The notes beneath the pieces are model-generated. The model made no database searches and was not told the origin of the DNA. It was given only the letters and a program-made list of their open reading frames with translations. Shown here piece by piece: positions 25,079-37,440 of a DNA stretch of 64,000 nt. Position numbers and translations under genes: made by a program. The DNA is taken from contig NC_045141.1 in NCBI RefSeq assembly GCF_008831285.2, positions 9,906,106 through 9,970,105 of the forward strand. The letters run 5' to 3'. Origin of the DNA: Nymphaea colorata (Eukaryota > Streptophyta > Magnoliopsida > Nymphaeales > Nymphaeaceae). Numbering within the stretch: position 1 is the first letter of the stretch; each line of letters starts with the position of its first letter.

Positions 25079-25850
25079 GCAACGGACTATTTTACCAAAT
25101 GGGTAGAAGTCATCACACTCAAAATGATAGAAGAGTGTCACGTAGTGTCTTTCATTCACAAAAATCTTTTTTGTAGATTTGGACTCATAACATAGTATCT
25201 GATAACGTGACTCATTTCAAAAAATAAAATGATGAGGCAGTTGTGTAGTAAATACCATATCAAGCATCATTTTGCATCTCCTTATTACCCCCAAGGCAAT
25301 GGGCAAGCGGAAGCCACCAGCAAGATCTTGATCTACATCTTGGGACGCACAGTAGAAACTGGAAGAGATTGGCACGAAAAAATGCATGACACTCTGTGGG
25401 CATATCACACCACTATGAGAACTCCAACAAATGCTACTCCAGCAGAGCTAGTCTATGGAACAGAAGTGGTCCTACCATTACATATGTTGAAACTTGCGTT
25501 GAAGTTCGCTTCTTTTATATAACTTCATGTAAATCAATATCAATAGAAAAGGCTAATGCAGCTCAATTTGCTAGATGAAAAGAAGCTAAAAGTGGCTGAA
25601 CATACTGAAGCTTCTAGACAATTTGCCAAGTCAGTTATTGAGAGACAATTCAAAGTGAATGACTTCGTCATACGATCGGTGGTATACCTCAGAGGATGAC
25701 CACGTGGTAAATGGGCACCGAATTGGGAAGGTCTATATGTTATTAAGGAAGTTTTGCCTCGTAATTCATACCGACTGATTGATGTTGATGGGGTGGAACT
25801 TGTCGATCTTGTTAATGCTCTTCACCTCAAGAAATTATGTGTCTACTCCT
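25079..25850 (+). pseudogene. Integrase fragment of the inner Tat-like element
   Basis: It starts inside the catalytic core: a YFTKWVE-like motif near 25090 (the first catalytic Asp is lost at the deletion), SDNVTHF near 25200 (second Asp), and HHFASPYYPQGNGQAEATSK near 25270-25320 with the catalytic Glu. Next come a WAYHTTMRTPT block, a DLLDEKKL segment, and a C-terminal module with RGKWAPNWEG and NALHLKK. Stops occur after 25520 and at the RG*PRGK position. This pattern is typical of Tat-clade integrases. It is non-functional because it lacks the N-terminal zinc finger and first Asp. Confidence 0.85.
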
Positions 25851-25984
25851 TTTGTATTCATTTTTCAATCAATAACAAATATTTGTGTTTTCACGTCCAA
25901 TCTACCATTCAATCTGGATTCTTCCCAGTCGTAAAACATAACAATTACATTGAAGAATTTTTTTATTATTATCAATCAAAATTT

Positions 25985-26200
25985 GATAGCAACCCATGCA
26001 GGTAATGGGATAAACCTGCAATGTGAGAGCAACCACGCAAGTAAGGGATTAAACCTGCAATGCAAGCAAATTCAACGTAGTTCAGGGGGGTTAAACCTGA
26101 ATTCAATATTGGCAAACTCATGCAGGCAAGGGGTTGAACCTACAACATAAGATCAAAGAACTCATTCAAGTAAGGGGTTAAGCCTGAAACATTACTCCGA
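25985..26200 (+). repeat. Degenerate tandem repeats after integrase
   Basis: About five diverged units of roughly 43-47 bp contain GCAGGTAAGGGGTTAAACCTGCAA-like text (GGGATTAAACCTGCAA, GGGGTTGAACCT and GGGGTTAAGCCTG are visible). Each unit holds a small palindromic core, AGG...CCT. They lie between the integrase stop and the 3' LTR, where Tat-group elements often carry variable tandem repeats. Confidence 0.75.
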
Positions 26201-26267
26201 ACATGTTTTGTTTGAAAATTTTGTGGTGTTTATCTTTGTCACTAAGCACGGCTAGCACCAGCTTAGT

Positions 26268-26283
26268 AACAAAGAGGGGCATC
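26268..26283 (+). promoter_or_regulatory. Polypurine tract of the inner element
   Basis: AACAAAGAGGGGCATC immediately precedes the TGTAATC start of the 3' LTR. The purine-rich AAAGAGGGG core is the likely plus-strand primer. Confidence 0.7.
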
Positions 26284-28369
26284 TGTAATCACCCCATTTT
26301 TTTCAAAAGACTACGTTATTTTACCCAAGCACAAAACCCAAATTTTGACGCAAGATTCAAATCCAAAATTTAACTCTCGGATCCAAATTAGATCCAAAAC
26401 CCAAGTTTAGATCAGAAACAAGCATTTGAAACCCAAAATCCAAAATCGAGTTCAAAACAATAAAGTTTGGTGTTATAAGCGTCGCGCGCGCGTGCACAGA
26501 CCTCTCCCTTGTTTGATGCTCTGTCCTAGCACCAAAATATGTTTTTGGAGCTTAAAACGAAGCCGGCCACTTTTTTGTAACAAAAAAAACAGTTTTATAC
26601 ATTTTTTAAATAAATTAAACAAAAAAAACGAATTTTTATGCTTTTATACGAAAAAACGAGTCGTGCGACCGTGTGTCACGTGATTGCTAAAAGCGATCGC
26701 GTAACGTGATCACTTAGGCAATCTCTGCGTGCAGCAACGCGTCGTGCACTGCCACGAGCTATGCACCACCCTTGGGGGTGGTTTTGGTCAATTTGGGTAG
26801 GCAATAGCCCTGCCCACATCGCAAAGGGGTGTTTGTGAGGCTAATGGTCAATTCCACTTAGTCAAACCCTATTTTTTTAAAAAATTAAAAATAATTGAAA
26901 ATTATTTGAAATTCGCACGAAAATGTTGTGAAATTCAAAAAAAATCAAATCTTGAGTTTTGACTCTAAAACTCCCTATAAATACTCCCACAGTCCTCCCT
27001 CTTGGGCATAAGCTAGCCTTTAGGAAAACTCTAGTGCATTCTCACTTGAAGACTTAAAATTTTCCCTTAGCTCTTTTCCTTCATTTCCCTCTTCCTCTTT
27101 CCGTTTCATTCTTTTTCTTCTTTTTCAACTTTGGGAGCAAGTTTCATCAAACTACAACTCTTCAAGGGAGCACGAAGAGATCTCTTGGAGGCATCCTCTT
27201 CATCATTTTGTTGTTCTAATCAAGGGGATCTAGGATCATTCCAAGCAAGCTTGTTTATTTTTTCTAAAATCATTTTCATTAGAGGTATGTAATCAACATC
27301 CCATTTCATTCTTTTCGTTGTTTCCTCTCTTTTCTTGAATGTAGCATTATTTTGGTTCTCTTGTTTTCTCTCTCCTTTATATCCTCGTGGCCATATGAGA
27401 TAACTCTAAAATCTCCTTTTCGGAGCCAAGAAGCTATTCTTGATTGCACCGGGAGCATGAGAAGATGAGATAATATTTCATTTAATGATTGAATTATGCT
27501 CTCTCTTTTCTTGAATATAGTCTTGTTGTGGTTCCCTTATTTCCTCTCTTCTTCATCTCCCTATGGTCATATGAGATAGCTTTCAAAACTCTCTTTTCGA
27601 GTCAAGAAGCTATGCTTGAGTGCACCGAGAGCATGAGAAGATGAGATGACATTGCATTCTATGATTGAACAAGTTTTTTCTATTACATGAGTGTTGCTTT
27701 ATTTTGGAGATATTGTTTATGCATGGTTGCTTAATTTTTCTATTCATATATATAAATGCACGGCGAGAATAAGAGTATAGTTTGGGAATCTTTATTCTTA
27801 TGTTAATTTTTGAGGTTGGGGCTTGTCCAACTTGGAGAAAACCCTCACAAATATTTATATGTTAATATGCATTTTCATGTCATTTTGCATTAGTTTCATT
27901 CTAATCTTCCAATTAGAAAAACTAATGAGCGTCTTATCATGGGGTTTGATTTTTTTTCATACCCAATAGTGGAAGAAACATATTCCCTTATAACAAATGA
28001 AATAACTATTTTTTACGTCCTCATATAAAAATATTTGAAATCATGTTTTCCAAAATATTTTCGAAAGAATTGTTTCTAATGTAGCTTTGAAGACTTAGCT
28101 TGGCCTGTTGCATGAGTCCAAGCTCCCCTCACTCCTACATCAAACCGGATGTTTTAAGTTACTTTTAATGTCATGAAGACACATATGTATATACATGTTA
28201 TTTACATATATGTGAAGATGATGATTTCTTTCATTCTTCTCTCTCTATGTTTTCATATTCTATTTTACAAATTTTCACATATACCTGAATGCATATATAC
28301 ATGTGTTTTATTTTCTCTCTCTAAAATCTTTTATTTCTCTCTTCAAAATAAATGTCTACTCTTACAAAC

Positions 28370-28443
<74 letters not shown>

Positions 28444-29542
28444 TATATTCCTATATTTCTTTTCCTCTAAAATCTTTCTTTCTCTTCTAATCAATCTAAT
28501 CAATACCTTCTTTTTATAAACTTTCATATATGTGTTTGTGTGATAATATATACATGTATATGTGCATGTCTTTCTTTCTCTCTTTCTTCTAAGAACTTCT
28601 TTTCTCTCTCTATTTAAATTAAGTCTCCATCTTCAAAAGCTTACCCATATATACATATATGTATGTAAGTATGTACATACATATAAAGATACTTATCTTT
28701 CCCTCTTTCAAAATCTTTCATTTGGTGATCTTTGAAATCTCTTTCTCTCTTTTTTTTTTCTAAAGGAGTATCTCATCTTTTTCATTCTTTTGAACATATT
28801 TTTCTTTCAAGATCATTTTCATATACTGACTTTACCAAGAAAAACCCCAAGTAATGACCTAATATTGGATTCATGCTTGATAGTTTACAACCTCAACTCA
28901 AATTAGATGTATGGTAAAAATGTATATCATAATTTTAAAAAGAAAAATATTAAATGTATGTTATGATAGAAATGCTTGTAGATGAATGTTAAGGTAGGAA
29001 TGCTTTATTCTCTTTTATCATATATGATCGATGCATTTATGCATCTACACTCACTAAATATCACTTGTGATCACAAACACTGCTCCAAAGAACTTAAGTA
29101 AGATGAGATGGAGCTCTAAATAGGTAGTAACCGAATTAGAGCAAATTTTCAAACCTACTTAAAATCTCAAGAGAATACTAAAGTGACTTTAAAATGGTTT
29201 CCCAAGCTTTCCAAATAATAGTTATAATGATTTCTCAATTCTAGTTTTTGCCAAAATGTTTTACATTCTCAAGTAATTCTTCAAGCACTCTTTCAAAAGT
29301 TTGAAACATCAATCTTTCAATATTTTTCTCAAACACTACACCGCATATAGAATGAAGAGATGTTTAAACCAAAATGAAATGCATCAATAATAAACGTAAC
29401 CCTTGAATTGATTACCCCTGGTAAAGGCACGGTAAATGGTCGATCCTCATACCGACGGGCGAGTCCCTTTCTCTCTCGTTTTCAAAACAAAACTCATTTT
29501 TCTGGATCACTCCAAAAACCAAAAAATTTGGGGATGCAAACA
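26284..29542 (+). repeat. 3' LTR (copy C) of the inner element
   Basis: This is the complete LTR, 3.26 kb, starting TGTAATCACCCC and ending GATGCAAACA. G-box CACGTG is at 26677-26682 and TATAAATA at 26976-26983. A possible splice donor, AG|GTATGT, lies near 27295, and a TA microsatellite at about 28373-28448. The length is far above the few hundred bases of most chromovirus LTRs and fits Tat/Ogre-type elements. No coding region is present; frames here are low-complexity. Confidence 0.85.
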
Positions 29543-29547
29543 CTAAG

Positions 29548-30960
29548 CCATTTGACTAAAGTATATAAGCATAACTTAGCACTGGATTATTGTGACATGA
29601 AGTTATCTCAATTAGGCCCCCTATACCCCTTTTTGCTAAATTCTTGCACATAATAGAAGTATAGAGAATGTTGGATGTACACAAAACCTTATGTGGTGAT
29701 TTATAACCTTATTATATATCATATCGTTCTTGTCAACCTTGCCGATCTTTCCCACTAATTTAATCTCTATCTTTTAGAATCATCACTCAAGATGTATTCT
29801 TTCCAATGTGGTGTCACCTTGTTTTATATTCACATCCACTTCGAGGAAGGACGGAACAGTCTACTTATGTTTCTCTTGAGTTTAGACCCTTGGCCACCGA
29901 ATGGTATCAGTCTTGGCATCACACATTCTCTCATATATTTCCTTCGTACTTTGAAGAATGTGGGATAGAGACAATGGCGCCGGAGGAATGTAATCAGTGG
30001 ATGGAAATTTAGTACATGCTATTGCAGGTCGTTGGAACTCAATCACCTATTAATTTTTGTTTTTGTGGGGAGAAATCACAGTTTTGTTAAATGAATTTGT
30101 TCAAATACTAGACTCCCTACCCCGACTTGTAATCCAAATGGCCCATTGGAGAAACAATTTATCATGAACCTGACTAAGGTTAATGTAAGTGACCTTATAG
30201 CTTACTTTACTAGATGAAAAACTTGGCCCCTAGTAGAAAACCATGAGAGTCAAAACATCAACCTAAAAAATCTGTATGAAAATTTTGGAGTCTATGTTGA
30301 GTCTTCCACCTTTTCTCAAAAACTATAGGAAAAGTCAAACATTGCATGATACTTTGCATAGTGGGAGTCACCTTTTTCACCAACGGAACCGACCTCCTAA
30401 AAGTTTGCATCACTCAAATTTTTTGGATATGGGGACATAGCGGGACCCAACACTTATCGGTAGCAATGACAGCCTTGGCTTTTCTTTACCGATGACTCAT
30501 TCGCTTCACCATCAGAGACACCAATTATGTAGAAAGATGCATATATGTTTTACAATTGTGGTTCCTCAAGCATGTAGGACCTCGAGCTAATCTATTTAGA
30601 AACACTAATGAAGCATTGACAGTATTAGAACAATACCATTGTTTCATCGAGCAATTAGATAGGAAAGAGATCATTTAGGATTATTATGATCATTGTCAGA
30701 ATCCACCAAGATACACTCATCATTACCATGGTCGTACCATACTTTTGGGCCCCTATTTCATATTTGATTATTGTGTTGATAGATGCATGAGACAATTCTC
30801 TCAGAGACAGAAGATGATTTTTGTGCATGCACTAATTGGAACTATTCCTGAATTCAATCTCAGTTCTCCTCAATGGGCAGCAACGTTCGCAATAAATCGG
30901 CAAGAATGGAAGAGGCAAATATCATAAACTTGGTTCTCAGGCCAACAAGTGGTGGGATGC
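29548..30960 (+). pseudogene. Plant-mobile-domain-like / Tat ORF1-like remnant
   Basis: A broken plus-strand frame (29806-30012, continuing to 30925) has segments LEFRPLATEWYQSW, MTALAFLYR, YVERCIYVLQLWFLKHVGP, and later GPYFIFDYCVDRCMRQFSQRQ. The helix pattern (LAFLYR...C..VLQLW, then V.R.MRQF...Q) resembles the plant mobile domain found in MAIN-like proteins, in some MULEs, and in the extra ORF of Tat-type elements. Because it follows the inner element directly, it is most simply the continuation of the outer Tat-like element. At least six stops interrupt it. The nuclear role of MAIN-type proteins cannot be inferred for this copy. Confidence 0.4.
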
Positions 30961-31439
30961 CAACTAGCCACCATCCATCATTCCTTAAAAGTTCCTATTG
31001 ACAACTTTGTACTCTTTATTTTGTCTTCAGTTGTTGTCACCTTTGTTAATGTTTTCTTTGGATGTAATCTTTGAACTCTTAATGCAATATGAACATTCAT
31101 TTTGTCATCATTTTCCTCTAATGACTCTTCATTTTCTTGTCTCATAAGGTGAATACTTGAATCCAATAGGATGGTTGAAAAAAAAGCACAAACTAAGCAA
31201 GCTCCTTAGAATGAGGTTCCATCTTCTGATCATATGCTAGAAACACTTGGCTTCCTAGCAATCAAACCAGAAGGCTATCATGTATTCTGGTTGTTCATGA
31301 AGCAATTCGTGAGGAAGCAAGAAGAACAAACGGCCCTAATGGTTCTACATTACTCCAAAACTAGCAACGAAAAGGCCTACCAAACAAATACGAAACAAGA
31401 AAAACAACAAACCTTCTCCTACAAATGATTTCACATCTG

Positions 31440-33424
31440 ACAACAAACGAGCTACTATAATTGTTTTTCCAACATCTTTATTTACTTGTCTCATCCATCT
31501 CTTCAATATATATGTCATAGGTAGTTTCTTTAAGTGTTATGCATCCGGTATTGTAAGTAAATGACAACAGACAATGCCCATATATCCTCATAATTTGCAT
31601 CGACAACTTGCCATGTACTGACTGCTAGGATCATATGAAATTATATACTCTTTATATACTTCATATGCACTATTATCTTCTATTTGTTGTTTGATATGAT
31701 ATTCTTTTGTCTCATCTGCATGTTCATTCACTCAATTTGAGCACCCTATGCAATCCATTAACTCATTTTTCAGATGTTTTCTAAATATTGAAGGAGTAAA
31801 TGTATCTCGTAAAAATGACTTGCGCACAACACATGTACTAATGGATTCCATTTCATTATTCATCTTGAAGTCTAATTGCTTCTCCATGTGACGTTGTCTT
31901 GACAAATTCATTCAAAGATGCATGAGGAGTGAACCAATTCTTAAAATAATAATTCATAATTTCACTTTATTGGGTAATAGGCATACCTGCCATGAAAATG
32001 TTATTGCAATATGGTCCTAAGTTTGTCTTTCTCTCCATAAAGTTGTAGCACAATCAATGGTTTCCAGCTTGGGATACTTCAAGATCATTTTTTCAAATCT
32101 CAATTTGAATTCTTCAATTGGATCTGACTTGAAAACCATCCCACATCTTTTTGAATTGGTGATTATGTTTATATAAATTATTAACATATGTTGGCACTTT
32201 CATAAATATATGCGAATTGCAGCACATGTGCACTGCATTAGGGAATACTTTTTTTATTGTTGATCTCATTGCAACATCCTCATCGGTCGGAATTGAAACC
32301 AGAGGTTGTCTACCCATACAATGCAACCATTATTCAAACAGCATTTAAATGATTCCTTTGTTTCATCAATCAAGAATCCACAACAAAAAATTAGATTATG
32401 ACCATGATGGTTTATCCTGGTAAATAGAGCGAATGGCATGTGATATTTATTTTTCTTATTCATAGTATCAATTGATACTACATCCCTAAAATAACAGTAA
32501 TCCTCACGAGCTGTGTCGGCCCAAAAACAATTTCTTATTTGTCCAAGTTCATCAACTTGAAAGTTATAATAAAATTCTGTATTCTCATTTCTCTTTTCCT
32601 TAAAATAGTTCACCATTGTCTAAGTGCCTTTCCCATAGTAGCTGTTTGCAATTTTCTAAAGTTGTTTATAAAGCTGGTCATGTCTAAATGGCACATGTAC
32701 TAATCCACCAGCTTCGTGGGCAAACACATCCATGTCCTTTGATGGTTTCATACCAGACTAAATCATATTATTCATATCATTCTTCTAAGGAATATTCATT
32801 TTTTCATTGACTTATGAAAATTTTTTCTTGTCAGAGAGTACAAGTAATAGTTGTGTGCATAATATATATTTTTTACATGCCACATATTTGTACTTAAGTA
32901 CAATTCGATAGACATCCTTACCTTGCAGCCACATCTGATGCTTGCATATCCTTTTTTTTCTTGAAACCATCTTTCTTATAAATAAATTGTTTGTAATATA
33001 TAACTCCTCCACACTTCTTCTTTGAGTCACATACATGTGTATCAGAACCACCTAGCCTTGCCTAAAAATTATAAAAGTCATAAGCTTTCACATCACTGTC
33101 AAACTTCATTCCAATTTTTGGCATAAACTTACTGTCAACATTTGGGACTAATTTTATCTTGTCTGCACATTCAACAATGTTGGTATTATTGGTTGCTTCA
33201 TTGTTTGTGGCATATGTTGCATCTTCTTCATTCAGGCTATCATCCACATCAATGTCTTTGTCTTCTATGGTATTGTTACCATCCAATAGTGTCATCATTT
33301 CATTCACATTTAGCAAAGGCATGCCTTCTCTGGTCGTTGCAGACATGTTCAAAGTCCTTGCAACATTGGAACCAGTAGAGCTGCAACTTTGAAATATATT
33401 TGACAACATTCTTGACAAACCCAC
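31440..33424 (-). pseudogene. FAR1/FRS-like (Jittery/MULE-type) gene, broken
   Basis: Minus-strand order: an acidic N-terminus (33424-33120), a FAR1 DNA-binding start with PKIGMKFDSDVKAYDFYNF (ends at 33062), its cysteine-rich continuation (33050-32880), and a linker containing AGGLVHVPFRHDQLYK. Next is the MULE-type transposase core (32616-32114) with a NYFKEKR...FWAD block, DVVSIDTM (catalytic Asp region) and INHHGHN. It continues into an EFKLRFEKM...NWFTPHASLNEFV segment and a SWIM-type zinc finger (CRCKL...CCH, about 31557-31610). About five stops and a few frame shifts disable it. FAR1/FRS proteins are transposase-derived transcription factors. It could equally be an autonomous MULE relic, since no TIRs were identified. 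Confidence 0.78.
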
Positions 33425-35740
33425 AACAAGCTATAACAATGTATTGTTGTTATTAAAATGCAAAACAAGATTCTTGCAAAGTACAATAAAATGAGTAGAT
33501 AAATCATCAATTGAAGAAGGTATCATGCAAACACGGTAGATACTAATGCATTTGAAGTAAGTAGAGAATTTGAACCTCAGTAAACTTTTAAACTGTCATT
33601 TACACATAGAAGGAATTCCATAGAAGATCAGAGTATGAAGATGTATGGGGTTACTTCTTTGCCAAATAATAAATGTACTATGGGCATACACTCAAGAACA
33701 TAGCACATGTAGATGATTAAATGCATTGAAATATGTGGAAATTCATTGCTATTTTTGGGTAGATAAGCGTACATAGTGTATGCAATAAATGTTGATGCAT
33801 ATCTACATATAGATGGAGTAATCACATAGTTGCTGAAATTTGAACTTTTGTAAAATGCAGACGTAGCTGAAGTAATTCAAACAAATCACTGAGAAATCAC
33901 TAGTTGTACATTTCCTTGTTTATCATGTGGGTGCTCAGGTATTATAGTTCAGCATGGATGTATTGGATGTATTTGTTGGTTCAAGACCACTTAGGTAGTT
34001 GCTGGCCACACAAATGTGAGGTTCATCTTTGAATTAGGTTTATTTTTCTTACATTCTTTTTGGTAGTGGTTGAACTAGCATGTCAAATGCATTGAGGTTT
34101 ATTGAGGTTTATGTAAAATGCTTAATAACCTTTTCCTTGCAAAATCAGTCTTAAAAATTGCAAACCGATGCCTATTACCCCATGATGGTTTTCATTTCTG
34201 ATGATTGGTGGCATGCCTGCAGGAGTGGAAATGCTGATTTGGAATATGATGTTATATACTTGTTAGGCTGAAACAAGGTAACTACCTTCCCAGCAAACTT
34301 ACTTTAACAATAATCTTCCTAATAGGCTTATCCTAATTAAGCAAGCTTTTGATGAAGTCTATTGATAATACCAGTGAGATATTAATACTTGATAATTCAA
34401 TAGAAATAAAAGATCTCCATCCTCCGGGAGTGATGTTGTTCTCTTTCACAAAAATTTATTCAAATTCTAAAAAGGGGTCTCTCATCTCAGTAAGATTTTA
34501 GACTGAAACACACGTTTGTGCATGCACAATAAATCATCAACTGAAGAAGATACTGAAAAAATTGAAACATATGTTTGCATATGCACAATATATAGGCATA
34601 TGACACACTAGCAATTTGCTTACTTAAAAAACTTTTCATGCATCTCTGATGACTCCCTTAGAAACTTTTCATGTGTCGCCGATGACACCCTTAGAAACTC
34701 TTCATATGTCACCGGTGGCACACTTGAAATGTCTCAGAATGTTGTAAGGGTTTCTCATATATTACATTTTGAAAACTTAAGGGTTTCAAATGTGGGTTGA
34801 CATGGAACCAGGTACTTAACTGGTATAAAGTTGATGGTTGGGCCTGACCCGATAACTAAGTAGGTTGGGCTTGGGGTGCTAGCAAGGGCTTCGGGCCAGC
34901 CTCAGTCCGACTTTGTTGAGGCTTGGATTGGCCCAGCCCGATGTCCAACCTTAATAATAACCGTGTCAATTTACTCTTCCTCTTGAGAGTCCCTCCATTA
35001 GAATACAAAATAATTGTTATTCAAATGGGACAGTTGTCTAACTATTAAAAGCTAATGAGGCAAGGGACGACAAATATATACTCTTCTACGAGCAATCGCC
35101 AATTGTCCCTTGGCATTGTGGTGGTACTGAATGTCGGTATAATGAAACATCCAAGATTTGAAAACCGGTATGTGAAGATGGAGACAAGAAAGAAAAATCA
35201 ATGAGGTATTTCAAAATACATCTTTTTCTTGTTTATAATGGAAAGCTGTGGGGAGTTTGCTTCCTTCTCATTACTTCAAAGAATAGAAGAACCACTGTAT
35301 ACAAGAACGCAAGAAAAACAAACCACGGAGACCCTAAAACAGCCTTAACACGCCAGGATAGAGGGCTTCAAGAATCATCTAAGTTTTCTACAACAGAAAA
35401 ACATAAAAAAAAAATTGCAAAATTAAGACCACGAATGAAGCAAAAGCAGTCACAGGCACAAGGGAACTCGCGGCCGGTAAGATTCCATCAAGAATATCCA
35501 ATCATAAATGATTCACTAGACAGGATGGCAAGACGCAGAAGACACGCATTAAATTAACATCTGATGTGCATTTCTTACAGATATGTGAGAATCAACTTCT
35601 TGTATTGGTCGAAAACTTGGTAATGAAAATTTTAAATATTTACTCACTAATTTAACTTTCAAAATTATAAACTGAGATTGCATAAAAGATATACCATTAA
35701 ATATGGTTAGCTCCATTCTCTAAAAAGTAGGCGCTAATTA
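33425..35740. other. Gene-free stretch
   Basis: No domain is recognised. It contains a 33-bp minisatellite (34632-34729), a 60-bp imperfect direct repeat (TGAAACACACGTTTGTGCATGCACAATA near 34504, and a diverged copy near 34563), and a GGGCC/GGCCCAGCCC tract (34830-34945). A 118-residue ATG frame at 35201-35557 is basic and matches nothing I know. Confidence 0.5.
34632..34729 (+). repeat. 33-bp minisatellite, three units
   Basis: Three adjacent units start CTTTTCATGCATCTC, CTTTTCATGTGTCGC and CTCTTCATATGTCACC and end CCTTAGAAA (or ACTTGAAA). They diverge by about 15-20 per cent. The unit length is a multiple of three but all frames have stops. Confidence 0.85.
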
Positions 35741-36125
35741 GAAGCAAGAAGCGTGGAGTTTCTCAAGACGTTTCTCGTCCCGCGCGAGCGCACCCAGAGA
35801 GAGAGAGTACAGTCAAAGCACAAACCAGTCAAAGACAGTTCTGGGGCTTCTTAAAAAAGTGGTCTTATGGGTTTTCCTTTAAAAAAATGAAGAATAATAA
35901 ACAAATATTTAGTAATTTATTCGTTTGGCAATTTCGAGAGGCGCCCTTCTGCCTCTTGAAAGATTCTCCCACGCTCCCGTTTTCCGATTTTCCCATGGCA
36001 TCGCGTCCGTTCATGCCTTAAAATCCGACGGCTCAGGATTTGTGAAGGGAAAATCCTTGTTGAGGGTCCTTCCGCCAGAAATTATCGTTGACATCCTCAC
36101 CTTAAGCAAAATTGTCTGGTGAACG
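35741..36125 (+). other. GC-richer island, possible gene remnant
   Basis: The stretch CCCGCGCGAGCGCACCC, a GA run and a frame from about 35925 stand out from the AT-rich surroundings. The frame ends LPPEIIVDIL, which faintly recalls an F-box start. It has no ATG at its beginning and stops at 36122. A short ATG frame at 35994 ends after eight codons. It may be the 5' end of a lost gene. No firm identity. Confidence 0.25.
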
Positions 36126-36190
36126 GCTTAGTTTAAATTATTTTCAAAAACCTCTCAACTCCATGGGAACAAGGTCTATGATAACCTTAA

Positions 36191-36482
36191 GTGTGTGTTT
36201 GGATGACCTTCATAAAAAAAAAAACTGTTTTGAACAAATTGGTTTTGTGAAAAAATGGTTTTTAACTATTTTTTAAAAATTGGTTTGTGTATTTAAATGA
36301 CACGCCTAAAATTTATTTTTTTATGAATAATTTGGGAACCAAGTTATTCAATCCTTGTTAAAAACCGAGTTTTTCTCAAAAATCATTTTTTTGAGAAAAC
36401 TTGATTTTAGTGTCGTCCGAATACTCGGAAAAAGCTGTTTCGTCTCCAAAAATATGTTTTCGAGTATTATCGAAACACTACC
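36191..36482. mobile_element. MITE-like element with terminal and internal hairpins
   Basis: The ends GTGTGTTTGGATGA and (reverse) GTAGTGTTTCGATAA form an imperfect terminal inverted repeat about 290 bp apart. An internal hairpin, GTTTTTCTCAAAAA...TTTTTGAGAAAAC, lies at about 36368-36402. GTGTTTGG termini are common in plant MITEs. No target duplication was resolved. Confidence 0.5.
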
Positions 36483-37034
36483 TGAATATTTTATCATATA
36501 CTTTTTGGTTTTTTAATTGACACTCAGCTGTAGCCACAAGTCCCTCACGAAGACAACGGCAGGGAAAACGCAGGTATATCACTATAAACCTTTTTGCTTT
36601 TTCTTTAGATAATATGAGTCATATAATACGTCCAAATAAGATTTTCTTTTTTAGTTCATGTTATATTTCCACGTAAGCAATGCTCTAATTTACTTATTTA
36701 TGCCTAAGCAAGCTAGTGCCAGTTTTCTTGTTTTACTCTACAAAAAAGGTTTGGGTTCTTTTCTCCCAGACAATTAAACCAATCAATATGTATAAAAAGT
36801 TGCCTCCTTCTTTAACCTCTTGATCGTTCCATAAAGATATGTTTGTTTGCCAAGGAAACTCACACTAACATTGCATGAAATCGGTAAAATTCTGGCGCGG
36901 GGTAGAGATTTTTGTTTGGGAGCACTAATTGAAATAGTTTTAGATTTTAAGAGGCACCAACATACATAAATGAACAAATTGACAATAACATGTAAACCAA
37001 AAAAAATTGAGGGATTAATGTGAGAAAATGCCTA

Positions 37035-37440
37035 CACTTAGGGCTGCACAACAAGTCGAGCCAACTCGGGCTCGACTCGAACTCGTTTGAAAAAACTCAG
37101 CTCTTGCTCAACTTGCTTATAAACAAGCTGAGTTCAAGCTTACAAAGATACTTGAAATGAAAAACGAGTCGAGTTTCAGGAACTCAACTCGTTTATACTC
37201 GATTTGATTCGCAAATCGATATTTTATATAATACTACCAAAACTAGTTCACTGGTTTTAACTTTTAGGATAAAAATAAATTTTCACAAGTTACATGAGTT
37301 AAAGTCTTACTGAGTTAAACGAGTTACATGAGTTAATACCAAACGAGTTAATGCCTAAAGGAGTCGAGTTTGAGCTCGATTTTATGTAGTTGAGTCGAGC
37401 TTGAACCAGCTATAAGGAGCTTGAACCAATCTCAAATCTT
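37035..37440. repeat. GAGCTCGA-rich dispersed repeat
   Basis: A stretch dense in CGAGT, GAGCTCG, CTCGACTCG and GAGTTAAACGAGTTA words starts GGGCTGCACAACAAGTCGAG. This text type is a widespread non-coding repeat in plant genomes, often linked to hAT-type MITEs. It contains no reading frame. Confidence 0.5.

Noticed and set aside
25985-26200. CRISPR-like array
   Set aside because: Units are contiguous, diverged tandem repeats in a plant retrotransposon with no spacers.
35925-36122. F-box-like protein start (LPPEIIVDIL)
   Set aside because: The frame lacks an ATG and stops after about 65 codons. The resemblance is too short to call an F-box gene.
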